From an uncultured Colwellia sp. (GTDB lineage: Bacteria > Pseudomonadota > Gammaproteobacteria > Enterobacterales > Alteromonadaceae), in the NCBI GenBank assembly GCA_913062815.1, contig CAJXWZ010000029.1:1-60473 (forward strand): DNA of 60,473 nucleotides, in the 5' to 3' direction. Made by a program: the position numbers and the translations under genes. The notes beneath the pieces are model-generated. The model ran no database searches. It worked only from the letters and a program-made list of their open reading frames with translations, and was not told the origin of the DNA. The stretch's first letter is position 1. Every line of letters starts with the position of its first letter. This document shows, one piece after another, positions 37,062 through 47,759 of this stretch.

Positions 37062-38363
37062 TTAAAATTGATATCGAAATGAGGTTGAAAATAAACTACG
37101 ATCATATTCATATAAATCAAGATTACTTTTGTTATATAAATAGGAAAGAGATAGAAACCAGGCCCAATTTTGATCTATGTAATATTGATAATTGAGTTTG
37201 GTTTTGAACATACTGTCTGAGCGTTCATCTAAGAATAAAGGGTGAATTTCATGATATGACGAACTCATATAGCTTAATTGAACTTTTAGCAAATCACGTG
37301 ATGCAACACTTCCACTCACTGAAATATCTATACCAGTAAAATCTCGTCCTAAGTGCTCAAAATTTTTGTCACTATCTTCTCGTCCAGCACTCATAGTTAA
37401 CCGATAATTAAATTGCTTGTACTCCTGCTGATACCACAGGCTAAGCATAAATTGATTTTTGTCTAAATCATCTAGTTCATGTGAGATCTGAGCTAAAGTG
37501 CCACTTGCACCCCAATCATTATTTTTACCAATGGCTCTAGATATCTCACCGTTAAGACCAAAGTAATCTAGGTATTTATCATCATCAAGCCATAAAGGTT
37601 GATAAAAAGTATTAACGAGATAGTGAGATGATTTAGTCTTAGTTTGCCAACCAGCAATAACGTCAACAAATGTTCGAGAGAGATGTGAATATTCTTGATA
37701 GTGTGCATAACTAATGTTGGATAAGGCAAACCAACTAGTATTTAAGTCTAAAGGCTTTAAATACCGAGTTTGCCACTGCGCTTGTATAAAATTATCGTCA
37801 AGTTCTTGGTTGCTATCAAACAGGTTAATTGAACCAAGTACTGGGATAAAGACGATATCATCATCTATACCACTATTACCATTGCTATCAGTAGCAAGAC
37901 CTAATTCTATATGATGTTTAAACTGCCCTCCTCTGCTTGAACGGACTTCACCAATAGCCCGTAGATATTTGGCTAAATTTGGAAAGTCTTCTACCTTGCT
38001 TAAAGATTGAATTTGCTTTAACTCAAACTCTGCAGCGTTAATGTTACCTGCTGAAAAGTAACTCATAGCTAATGCATAACGAGCAGTTAACCAGTTGGGT
38101 TTATTTTTTATTACTCGTTCAAAAGCAAATATTGCATGGTGGAAGCGTTTGCTTGCATGAGCAGCTAAGCCAAAGGCATAGTCGAAATCGATATCACCTT
38201 CATTATCTGCAAGTAATAATTGTGCTTCTTGGTAGGCTTGTTCAGGTTTATCTTGAGAAATTAACGTTAATATTTTCTCAATGTTTATGGCATTAGCGGC
38301 ATATGCAGAACTGCACAAGCTATAAATAAATAACCATACAAGAAATAATGCAAATCGCTTCAT
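37062..38363 (-). CDS. TPR protein with C-terminal outer-membrane beta-barrel (SLAM-like layout)
   Basis: 433 residues. A signal peptide ends SAYAA. TPR-type helices occupy about 25-145 (AFGLAAHASKRFHHAIFAFERV, LTARYALAMSYFSAGN). From about 160 to the end there are alternating aromatic strands typical of a barrel, ending in FSTSFRYQF with the terminal Phe. An N-terminal TPR plus a barrel of about 270 residues is the layout of SLAM (surface lipoprotein assembly modulator, DUF560), which moves lipoproteins to the cell surface. The neighbouring giant lipoprotein is an obvious candidate client. The SLAM link rests on architecture, not on sequence search. First gene of the four-gene unit; 12 bases to the FecR gene. 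Confidence 0.7.
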   Translation of the reverse strand: MKRFALFLVWLFIYSLCSSAYAANAINIEKILTLISQDKPEQAYQEAQLLLADNEGDIDFDYAFGLAAHASKRFHHAIFAFERVIKNKPNWLTARYALAMSYFSAGNINAAEFELKQIQSLSKVEDFPNLAKYLRAIGEVRSSRGGQFKHHIELGLATDSNGNSGIDDDIVFIPVLGSINLFDSNQELDDNFIQAQWQTRYLKPLDLNTSWFALSNISYAHYQEYSHLSRTFVDVIAGWQTKTKSSHYLVNTFYQPLWLDDDKYLDYFGLNGEISRAIGKNNDWGASGTLAQISHELDDLDKNQFMLSLWYQQEYKQFNYRLTMSAGREDSDKNFEHLGRDFTGIDISVSGSVASRDLLKVQLSYMSSSYHEIHPLFLDERSDSMFKTKLNYQYYIDQNWAWFLSLSYLYNKSNLDLYEYDRSLFSTSFRYQF

Positions 38364-38455
38364 CTAATACCCTTAGAGAAACATATGATGAACAATAGCG
38401 CTAAGTATAGTTAACTTTTTAAAAAATATTGTGATATATGAAAATAGGTTAAGGG

Positions 38456-39334
38456 CTATTCACTTACGGTAATAAAATCACTACTGACTTTTTCATCTAG
38501 GTATTGTTGGTTGTGTCTCAACATTTTAGTAATATCAATAACATATTCTGCACCTCGTTCAGAGTATGGTAACAAGCCAGTGGCTAAAATTTCAGGGTTT
38601 AATGGTTGATCTTGAGATCTTAATTCAAAACGAATAGTTCTGAAAACCCTATATGCATTATGGGAGTTTATATTATTAAAATAACGCGCTACTGCTTCAT
38701 CTAAGCTCTGAAATGCGGCAACTTCATGCTTTGCACCTGCATTTCTTCCTGCTGGCACCATGCCACAACCTTCTTTAAAACACCAGATACCAAAAAAATT
38801 CAGGCCAATACGAGAAAAACGAGATGTGCCCCAAGCAGACTCATTAGCTGCTTGTACTAAAACTAATGGCATGGGAACAATATCAACACGTAATAATAAT
38901 TCATTGAGCTGAGCCAATATACTCGCTCCCTTATTCACTCGATACTTTTTCACTAATGTAGATAATTCTTGAAATTCTTGTTCTGCTAAAGGCGTTTCTA
39001 AACTTACTTGTTCAAGCCAATAGTTCAGCTTTGCCCTAGTAGCGAGGAGTAAATTATTCTGCCTAATTACCGCGGGCTTCATAAAATCAAAGAAAGCTTG
39101 CTTCTTCTCTTTAATGCTTCTAATTTCAGCAAAATTAGGCAGAGTAACACCATGTAACGGCTTTTCTATTTTCTTTACTGTTATTGTTTTATTTTTTAGC
39201 TGACTCAACTTCTCTACTGAGGACACATTGATTGCTTGGTTAGTACTAGCTGGTTTTAAAAAAGTAAAAGGCGCAAGTATGAATGCTATTAACGCCATAA
39301 ATAATAGGGTTTTAATCACTATAATGCTTTTCAT
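38456..39334 (-). CDS. bax: Bax-type glucosaminidase-domain protein
   Basis: 292 residues with an N-terminal membrane anchor or signal (IIVIKTLLFMALIAFILAPF). The glucosaminidase domain (about 130-275) has the catalytic Glu in QAANESAWGTSRF, followed by LNFFGIWCFKEGCGM and a repeated aromatic pattern, and ends YVIDITKMLRHN. Family members hydrolyse the peptidoglycan N-acetylglucosamine linkage. The protein faces the periplasm. It is the same length and layout as E. coli Bax. It lies 92 bases upstream of the four-gene unit on the same strand and could be co-transcribed with it. Confidence 0.85.
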   Translation of the reverse strand: MKSIIVIKTLLFMALIAFILAPFTFLKPASTNQAINVSSVEKLSQLKNKTITVKKIEKPLHGVTLPNFAEIRSIKEKKQAFFDFMKPAVIRQNNLLLATRAKLNYWLEQVSLETPLAEQEFQELSTLVKKYRVNKGASILAQLNELLLRVDIVPMPLVLVQAANESAWGTSRFSRIGLNFFGIWCFKEGCGMVPAGRNAGAKHEVAAFQSLDEAVARYFNNINSHNAYRVFRTIRFELRSQDQPLNPEILATGLLPYSERGAEYVIDITKMLRHNQQYLDEKVSSDFITVSE

Positions 39335-39356
39335 AAAAAGTTATACCTGAGTAAGC

Positions 39357-40190
39357 TTACGCTGAAAAAGTATCATCACTGTCTGAATCAAGCTTCTTTG
39401 AATTTGAAACGTTCACGTTGACAGGAATATCAGTAGTATTATTGGTTGCCAAACTTACGCCAAAAATTTCTCTATATAAAATACCTTTCACGTTATAAAA
39501 CATTGGCGCTAAGAATGACATACCAAATAAAAAAATTACTATTCCTAATGGGGCCATGCTTGACTCTAGCAATAATGCTAAAGGAAAGAGTAATGATACT
39601 AACGCCATAAATAAAAGAAAGTATAAAACAAACAACTCTTTAAACCTAAAGCGTAACGTTTGTATAGAAATTACAATCGCTTTCATTGGCGACATTTTTT
39701 TCTCTATAACTAAAGGAACTGTTAACGATAAAGTTACCGCCAAAAAGATACCGGGTAAGACTAACAGCTGAAAGCCAAGACTAATTAATACTGAAGTAAA
39801 TAATGCACAAAGAACAACCCAACTAGCTCGTTTTAAAAAAGTAAAAGTCATTTTGGCATTTGTTTTCATACCCACAGCATGAAGTACTCCCATCATTTCA
39901 ACGCCGCCGACGAAAGGCCAAACTGCAATAGTAACGACAACATTAAGTAGCATACTCGCTTGTGGGTCAGCTAAAACAGCTTCTATACCTCCAAGATAAT
40001 TACTAACTAAGAGTGAAGTTAAAATACCTAGTATTAATGAAAATAATAGACCTAAATTAATTGACATTCTCGACTTCAAAGTCTGTTGCCAAGCTTCATT
40101 CAAAGTAGCTCTTACATCTATGTGATAATCACCTTTAAGGGCACTTTCAATATTACCACCAACTTGTACAATAGTTATTTTTTCAGGCAA
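39357..40190 (-). CDS. Multi-pass membrane protein of unknown function
   Basis: 277 residues with five to six membrane helices between about 45 and 235 and a hydrophilic, Asn/Ser-rich C-terminal tail. LVLPGIFLAVTLSLTVPLVIE followed by SPMKAIVISIQ resembles a pattern found in DUF2189/BPSS1780-like and related membrane proteins, but I cannot assign a family with confidence. It lies 22 bases before bax on the same strand. Confidence 0.55.
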   Translation of the reverse strand: MPEKITIVQVGGNIESALKGDYHIDVRATLNEAWQQTLKSRMSINLGLLFSLILGILTSLLVSNYLGGIEAVLADPQASMLLNVVVTIAVWPFVGGVEMMGVLHAVGMKTNAKMTFTFLKRASWVVLCALFTSVLISLGFQLLVLPGIFLAVTLSLTVPLVIEKKMSPMKAIVISIQTLRFRFKELFVLYFLLFMALVSLLFPLALLLESSMAPLGIVIFLFGMSFLAPMFYNVKGILYREIFGVSLATNNTTDIPVNVNVSNSKKLDSDSDDTFSA

Positions 40191-40287
40191 AGCATTTTCC
40201 TTTAATACAGACTAGGAGAAGAACGAAATAAAGAAGCTATTATAACGCAATATCAGCAACAATGTTTATAGCTAATTAAAAATGAAA

Positions 40288-40986
40288 TTAGTTCAGGTCA
40301 CTTAGTATTAACTGTATCGCTAAAAGCAAAAGTACTAGCCCCATAATTCTATCTAAAAGATAGCCTTTTCGTTGTAAAAAATATCTTACTCTATGGTGCG
40401 TGAGTATATATGACAAAAACACAAACCATGCGGCAGTAGCTAAAGTCATATAAAGGCCATAACTTACTTTGATAATAAAAGGGGTTTCAGGCGCGATGAT
40501 GACAGAAAATAAGCTTACGAAAAATAAGGTTGCTTTAACATTTAATCCATTAATTAAAAAACCGGTAAAAAAGGCTCTTTTCACTGAAGGAAGTTCGTTG
40601 CTAACCGTTAGTGTAGCTATACTCGACTGTAGAGCGTCATCATGTGTCTCTATTGCGGCATCATTTAAACCCTCACCTTCACGTATGACTAAAGTTGGTT
40701 TTTTTGCCCGTAATCCATGCCATGCAATATAACAAAAATAACTTGCAGCAATATATTTTAGCGCAGTAAACAGTCGTTCATCACTAGCAATAATTAAACC
40801 AATACCTACTAAAGAATAAGTAACATGCAATAAAATCCCACTCGCTATACCAAAACTTGTGATAACCGCTGTACGTCTATCATAGCGAATACTTTGCTTC
40901 AAAATGATGGCAAAGTCTGGACCCGGACTCGCTACCGCTAATAAATGCACGGCAGCAATAAGAAAAAACTGTTCTAGATAAGACAT
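40288..40986 (-). CDS. LysE/RhtB family amino-acid exporter
   Basis: 232 residues, six membrane helices. The family motif is the N-terminal HLLAVASPGPDFAIILKQSI, with FGIASGILLHVTYSLVGIG following. It exports amino acids or derivatives; the substrate is not predictable. The loop between helices 3 and 4 is longer than usual (about residues 80-130, with an acidic, Asp-rich stretch). It is followed closely on the same strand by the membrane-protein gene and preceded, 16 bases away, by the DUF1415 gene. Confidence 0.9.
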   Translation of the reverse strand: MSYLEQFFLIAAVHLLAVASPGPDFAIILKQSIRYDRRTAVITSFGIASGILLHVTYSLVGIGLIIASDERLFTALKYIAASYFCYIAWHGLRAKKPTLVIREGEGLNDAAIETHDDALQSSIATLTVSNELPSVKRAFFTGFLINGLNVKATLFFVSLFSVIIAPETPFIIKVSYGLYMTLATAAWFVFLSYILTHHRVRYFLQRKGYLLDRIMGLVLLLLAIQLILSDLN

Positions 40987-41002
40987 TTTAAGAAAATTTC
41001 TA

Positions 41003-41566
41003 CTATTTATGTTGATGCTGAAGCATAATATTGCTTAATATCTGTTTGAAAAAATTGGTACCCTTTTCTTTTGCTAACACAATGTTATTTTCTGGAATTC
41101 TCTCGGGTTCATTATAAACAGATAAGACCCTTGCCAAACTCTCTTCACGAAGAATATGAAGAATGGGATAAGGAGAGCGATTAGTATAATTACTTGCACT
41201 ATCATATTCCTCCCCTTCAAAACAATAATCAGGGTGCATAGTAGCCAGTTGAAAAACGCCTTCAAAACCTGAATCAGCCAGCAATTCTGTACCATAATCA
41301 ACAAGATCTAAATAACGCTCAAACCCACGAAAACCGTCATTATATATAATAAGTGTAGTTTCAATTTCAGGGTGCTTTTGTAAAAAACGACACTGCTCTA
41401 TTAATTCATGAAGCGCAGGTTTTACTTGATTTTGATTAGACTCACAGTAAAAAATGGTTTCGTTTACAAATTCTTTTTTGGCAAAAGGACAAAAGTTAAG
41501 TGAAATAATAATTTCACTTAACCATTGCTTTGTCGCTAATACGGTTGATGTTTCGTGGGTAATCAT
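41003..41566 (-). CDS. DUF1415 family protein
   Basis: 187 residues, the normal length. Features: a segment with LNFCPFAKKE near residue 25, IIYNDGFRGFERYLDLVD near 95, and FQLATMHPDYCFEGEE near 125, followed by NRSPYPILHILREESL. These are hallmark DUF1415 segments. Function unknown; the single Cys in CPFAK is conserved in the family as I remember it. It lies 9 bases after the ABC transporter gene, so they are probably co-transcribed. Confidence 0.85.
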   Translation of the reverse strand: MITHETSTVLATKQWLSEIIISLNFCPFAKKEFVNETIFYCESNQNQVKPALHELIEQCRFLQKHPEIETTLIIYNDGFRGFERYLDLVDYGTELLADSGFEGVFQLATMHPDYCFEGEEYDSASNYTNRSPYPILHILREESLARVLSVYNEPERIPENNIVLAKEKGTNFFKQILSNIMLQHQHK

Positions 41567-41575
41567 TAATTACCT

Positions 41576-43363
41576 TTAATCAGTTGATTGTTGCAGTTGC
41601 CACATTTTACAGTATTTCCCTTGTAGCGCTAACAATTGTTGATGATTACCTTGCTCAATGACTTCTCCTTCGCTCATCACTAGAATATTATCGCTATCAA
41701 CAATGGTTGAGAGTCGATGCGCTATTACCAAGCTAGTACGGTTTTGTGCAACTTCATTTATTGCCGTCAAAATAGCTTGCTCTGAGTGGCTATCTAAAGA
41801 AGAAGTCGCTTCATCAAAGACTAAAATTTGTGGGTTTTTTAAGATAGTTCGCGCAATAGCTACTCGTTGTTTTTCGCCGCCTGATAGTTTTAAGCCGCGT
41901 TCCCCAACCATAGTATCTACACCGTCGGGTAAACTATTCACAAACTTTGTTAAGTGTGCCATTTCAATTGCTTGCATCACCATTGTCTGACTCGCATCAG
42001 GGTTACCGTAATGTACATTAGCAAGTAAAGTATCATTAAATAACACAGTATCTTGCGGCACTATGCCAATATGATGCCTTAGCGAGTCTTGGGTAACTTG
42101 ACTTATATTTTGCTCATCAATTAAGACTTGTCCTGAATTTACATCATAAAAACGAAAGAGTAATTTTACTAACGTTGATTTACCTGAGCCACTTTCCCCT
42201 ACTACTGCTACTTTACTCCCACCTTTGACGGTAAACGATAAATCTTTAATAATTGGTCTATTGGGGTTGTAAGCGAAATTAATGTTGTTGAAAGATATAT
42301 TGCAGTTAGAGATGATGAGCTCTTGAGCTCCTTTTATATCTTGTACTTTAGGGCTTTTACCTAATAAACCGAACAAATTCTCTATATTCGCAAGTGAGCC
42401 TTTAATTTCTCTATAAATAAAGCCTAAGAAGTTAAGCGGCATAAAAAGCTGCATCATAAAAGCATTGATCAATACAAAGTCACCTAGTGTCATTTTATCT
42501 TCACTAACTTGGACAGCAGCGAGTGCCAGCATAGCGGTCATCGCCATCGCAATAATAAATGCTTGACCACCATTTAAGGCAAAAAGCGATATACGATTCT
42601 TAATTTTTGCTTGTTCCCAATTTGCTAATTGCTTGTCATAAGCCTGCGCTTCATAATCTTCGTTAGTGAAATATTTCACTGTTTCATAATTAAGTAAACT
42701 GTCTATCGCTCGTGTATTGCTAGATGAATCTGCCTGATTTGCTTCCCTTACAAAACGCGTTCGTAATTCAGTTGCATAAACTGAATAGGAAATGTAAATC
42801 AATATTGAACTTAAGGTAATAAGAGCAAACCAGGGGCCATAATTTATAAATAAGATAGTTACGACCATAACTATCTCAAGTAACGTTGGCACAATATTGA
42901 AGACCATAAAGCGCATTAAAAAACTGATACCAGAGGTACCTCGATCAATGTCTCGAGATAACCCGCCTGTTTGACGATTCAAATGAAAGTCTAAATCTAG
43001 CTGATGTAAATGACGAAAGACTTTCAAACCAATACGACGGATAGCGCGTTCTGTCACTCTTCCGAATAATGTATCTCGCACTTCAGCAAAAATAACAATA
43101 GATAAGCGCACTGCCCCATAAGCTAAGACCAATCCAATCGGCACGACTAACGTTTGCATGTTGTCAGGTACTTCAGCATCTAAAGTATCGACAATATCTT
43201 TTAAGATAAAAGGTAAGTAAACACTTGCCACTTTTGTTAAAACTAAACATACGAGCGCAAATGCAATACGTTTTTTAAATTCAAATAAATAAGGCAAAAT
43301 TAATTTGAAAGCTTGCCAATTAATAGTTGTCACTTCGTTATCAGGATGATTGGATTGGCGCAT
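41576..43363 (-). CDS. Atm1-type ABC exporter (fused permease and ATPase)
   Basis: 595 residues. A six-helix exporter domain (about 25-320) contains DFHLNRQTGGLSRDIDRGT, the motif shared with Atm1/HMT1 half-transporters. The ATPase domain has Walker A GESGSGKST, the Q-loop region GIVPQDTVLF, signature LSGGEKQR, Walker B ILVFDEATSSLDS and an IAHRLST switch. Such exporters move glutathione- or metal-linked sulfur compounds across the inner membrane as homodimers. First gene of the group that continues with DUF1415 and the LysE exporter. Confidence 0.9.
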   Translation of the reverse strand: MRQSNHPDNEVTTINWQAFKLILPYLFEFKKRIAFALVCLVLTKVASVYLPFILKDIVDTLDAEVPDNMQTLVVPIGLVLAYGAVRLSIVIFAEVRDTLFGRVTERAIRRIGLKVFRHLHQLDLDFHLNRQTGGLSRDIDRGTSGISFLMRFMVFNIVPTLLEIVMVVTILFINYGPWFALITLSSILIYISYSVYATELRTRFVREANQADSSSNTRAIDSLLNYETVKYFTNEDYEAQAYDKQLANWEQAKIKNRISLFALNGGQAFIIAMAMTAMLALAAVQVSEDKMTLGDFVLINAFMMQLFMPLNFLGFIYREIKGSLANIENLFGLLGKSPKVQDIKGAQELIISNCNISFNNINFAYNPNRPIIKDLSFTVKGGSKVAVVGESGSGKSTLVKLLFRFYDVNSGQVLIDEQNISQVTQDSLRHHIGIVPQDTVLFNDTLLANVHYGNPDASQTMVMQAIEMAHLTKFVNSLPDGVDTMVGERGLKLSGGEKQRVAIARTILKNPQILVFDEATSSLDSHSEQAILTAINEVAQNRTSLVIAHRLSTIVDSDNILVMSEGEVIEQGNHQQLLALQGKYCKMWQLQQSTD

Positions 43364-43416
43364 AAATCGTAGAACACCTTAAAGTAAAAGAATAAACACT
43401 TTTTTTTAATATTTGC

Positions 43417-43456
43417 AAACGCAAAAACACATTAACGCAAAGCGTTAATGTGTTTT
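43417..43456 (-). terminator. Strong terminator of the pheST-ihfA operon
   Basis: A perfect 15-bp stem AAAACACATTAACGC / GCGTTAATGTGTTTT with a 3-base loop. Reading on the minus strand it is followed by T-rich sequence. It lies 50 bases after the ihfA stop codon. Confidence 0.8.
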
Positions 43457-43505
43457 AAAAATGAAGAACTTCGCTTGGAGTTGAACTAAAAGCTACTTGA
43501 TACTT

Positions 43506-43799
43506 TTAGTCACTATTACCGTCTTCAACACGGCTTTTCAATTTTTGACCAGGCCTAAACGTTACTACCTTACGGGCAGAAATAGGAATATCTTCACCTG
43601 TTTTAGGATTTCGACCAGGACGTTCACTTTTCTGACGCAAATCAAAATTACCAAAACCCGAAAGTTTAACTTGTTCGCCACTTTCTAAGGTTTCACGAAT
43701 TTCTTCAAAAAATATCTCAACCATATCTTTTGCGTCGCGCTTGCTCAGCCCAACTTTTTCAAATAAATGTTCTGCTACTTCTGCTTTGGTAAGCGCCAT
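43506..43799 (-). CDS. ihfA: Integration host factor subunit alpha
   Basis: 97 residues, the expected size. [20 protein letters not shown] at the N-terminus and [21 protein letters not shown] in the DNA-binding beta-arm, with the intercalating Pro in RPGRNP. IHF bends DNA at specific sites, as a heterodimer with IhfB. Coupled to pheT with a 3-base gap, the conserved order pheS-pheT-ihfA. Confidence 0.98.
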   Translation of the reverse strand: MALTKAEVAEHLFEKVGLSKRDAKDMVEIFFEEIRETLESGEQVKLSGFGNFDLRQKSERPGRNPKTGEDIPISARKVVTFRPGQKLKSRVEDGNSD

Positions 43800-43802
43800 T
43801 GC

Positions 43803-46211
43803 TTAGTCCCTCAGTGATGCATTCAACTCTGTTTTTAAGGAATCAACGACTCGATCAATAACATCGGTGATGTCTTTTTCTTCAAGCGTTTTCTCAATAT
43901 CTTGTAATACTAAGGCGATAGCGAGACTCTTAAAACCGTCTTCGACACCATCTCCTGTGTATACATCAAACAAGTTTAGATCAATTAAATAATTTCCGCC
44001 AACCTTTTCAATAAGTTGTAACACTTTTTTTGCATCAATATCCTCTTTAACAACCACAGCAAGGTCTCTTCTATTTGCAGGGAAGCGAGATATAGCACAG
44101 GCTTGCGGTATTTTTTGTTCTAACACTTCTGTTAACAATAGCTCAAAAATTAAAGTTCGACCATTTAATCCTAATTTTCTTGTTAATTCAGGGTGTAAGG
44201 AGCCAACATAACCTACTAACTTGCCATTTTTTGTAACTTGAGCGGTTTGTCCCGGGTGTAAAGCTGCAACTTCTGCTTTTGAAAATTCATAACTAGTTTC
44301 TTCGCATGTTAGTGCCAACAGTGCTTCAACATCACCTTTAACATCATAAAAGTCTGTCGCTGCTTTTTCCATATCCCAGTGTTCATCAACACGATTACCA
44401 CTGATAACACCAGCGATCATATTTTGCTGACGAACGCCATTTTCTGCGGCTTCATCTGGTATGAAACGTAAGCCTGTTTCAAACAAACGAACACGTCCCT
44501 GCTGACGATTTTGATTGTAAGCAACCGATTGTAATAACCCCGTCCAAAGGCTGACACGCATCACTGACATTTCTGAAGAAATTGGATGGGGTAAAACCAT
44601 TACATCTTCGTTTGGATGAATGAGTGATTGTACTTTTGGATCAACAAAGCTATAAGTAATTGCTTCTTGGTAATCTCGGTTAACAAGGGTTTGCTTAAGT
44701 TTGGCTAAAGAAATACCTGCTTCTTTTTGCTCAACCATTTTCAAGGTTGCTTTTGGCGCAATATTGGGAATATTGTTGTAACCATAAATGCGAGCAACTT
44801 CTTCTATCAAATCAACTTCAATTTTAATATCAAAACGATAAGCAGCAACAACAACCTGCCAAACTTTATCTTGACCTGCACCGGTTTCAGTTACTTCAAA
44901 ACCTAAACGAGTCAATATTTCGTTAACTTTAGCATCTTCAATATGATGACCAATTCGGCTATCTAATTTAGCACGTCGTAAGTTAACATCTTTAGTTTGT
45001 GGAATATTCGCTTCTGTTTTAGCTTCCACAATTGGTCCTGCTTGACCACCTACAATCGTCAATAATAATGCCGTAGCGCGCTCCATAGCATCATGTTGCA
45101 AGGTTGGGTCTATGCCACGTTCATAACGGTGAGAAGCGTCTGTGTGCAAACCGTATTGACGCGCTTTACCTAAAATGGCTAATGGCGCAAAGAAAGCACT
45201 TTCTAAGAATATATCTGTTGAAACACTGGTGACACCTGAGTTAAGACCACCAAAAATACCCGCTATAGCTAGCGCTTTTTTATCATCAGCGATAACTAAG
45301 GTTTCTTCTTTTAACGTGACTTCATTCTCATCAAGTAAAGTTAGTTTTTCTTCTTGATTAGCAAAGCGAACGTTAATGGCACCGTCTATCTTTGCTAAAT
45401 CAAAGGCATGCATAGGATGACCAAGCTCTAATAATACATAATTAGTAACATCAACAACTGGGTCTATTGCACGTACACCACAACGACGTAACTTTTCGAC
45501 CATCCATAATGGTGTTTGTGCGCTTGGATTAATATCTTTAATCACACGACCCAAATAACGAGGACAAGCTTCGCTAGCCGCAATGTTAATTTCAACCATA
45601 TCCTCTACTGTAGCTACTACAGGGTTAATTGATACATTATTAACAGCTTGAGAGTTTAAAACGCCTACCTCACGAGCTAAACCTTTAATCCCTAAACAGT
45701 CACCACGGTTAGCCGTTAAATCAACGTCAATTGTAACGTCATTTAAGTCTAAGTATTCTCGTAAACAGCTACCTATGGGAGCATCAGCTGCTAACTCCAT
45801 GATACCTTCAGAGCTTTCACTTAGCCCAATTTCAGACTCGCTACAAAGCATACCAAATGAAGGTACACCACGAAGCTTTGCTTTTTTAATTTTAAAGTTG
45901 CCCGGCAATACAGAGCCTACAGTAGCAACAGCCACTTTTAAGCCTTGACGACAATTTTTAGCACCGCAAACAATATCAACAGGTTCACCATCACCAAAGT
46001 CACCAAGATTAATTTTTGTCACTTGTAACTTGTCTGCGTCAGGGTGTGGACCACATTCAACTACTTCACCTATTATAACGCCAGTAAATTCACCTGCGAC
46101 AGGGTCAATACCGTCGACTTCTAGACCGGCCATCGTTATTTGATGAGCTAATTCATCAGATGAAAGCGAAGGATTTACCCACTCACGTAACCAAGATTCA
46201 CTAAATTTCAT
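43803..46211 (-). CDS. pheT: Phenylalanine-tRNA ligase beta subunit
   Basis: 802 residues, close to the 795 of E. coli. Domains in order: tRNA-binding domain (about 40-150, [16 protein letters not shown]), B3/B4 editing domain (about 210-380; [16 protein letters not shown]), B5 domain (about 400-475), the catalytic-like core, and a C-terminal anticodon-binding FDX-ACB domain ([14 protein letters not shown]). Forms the alpha2-beta2 PheRS with PheS. Start at ATG 46211, 12 bases after pheS. Confidence 0.97.
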   Translation of the reverse strand: MKFSESWLREWVNPSLSSDELAHQITMAGLEVDGIDPVAGEFTGVIIGEVVECGPHPDADKLQVTKINLGDFGDGEPVDIVCGAKNCRQGLKVAVATVGSVLPGNFKIKKAKLRGVPSFGMLCSESEIGLSESSEGIMELAADAPIGSCLREYLDLNDVTIDVDLTANRGDCLGIKGLAREVGVLNSQAVNNVSINPVVATVEDMVEINIAASEACPRYLGRVIKDINPSAQTPLWMVEKLRRCGVRAIDPVVDVTNYVLLELGHPMHAFDLAKIDGAINVRFANQEEKLTLLDENEVTLKEETLVIADDKKALAIAGIFGGLNSGVTSVSTDIFLESAFFAPLAILGKARQYGLHTDASHRYERGIDPTLQHDAMERATALLLTIVGGQAGPIVEAKTEANIPQTKDVNLRRAKLDSRIGHHIEDAKVNEILTRLGFEVTETGAGQDKVWQVVVAAYRFDIKIEVDLIEEVARIYGYNNIPNIAPKATLKMVEQKEAGISLAKLKQTLVNRDYQEAITYSFVDPKVQSLIHPNEDVMVLPHPISSEMSVMRVSLWTGLLQSVAYNQNRQQGRVRLFETGLRFIPDEAAENGVRQQNMIAGVISGNRVDEHWDMEKAATDFYDVKGDVEALLALTCEETSYEFSKAEVAALHPGQTAQVTKNGKLVGYVGSLHPELTRKLGLNGRTLIFELLLTEVLEQKIPQACAISRFPANRRDLAVVVKEDIDAKKVLQLIEKVGGNYLIDLNLFDVYTGDGVEDGFKSLAIALVLQDIEKTLEEKDITDVIDRVVDSLKTELNASLRD

Positions 46212-46223
46212 TATGAGTATTTC

Positions 46224-47759
<1,536 letters not shown>

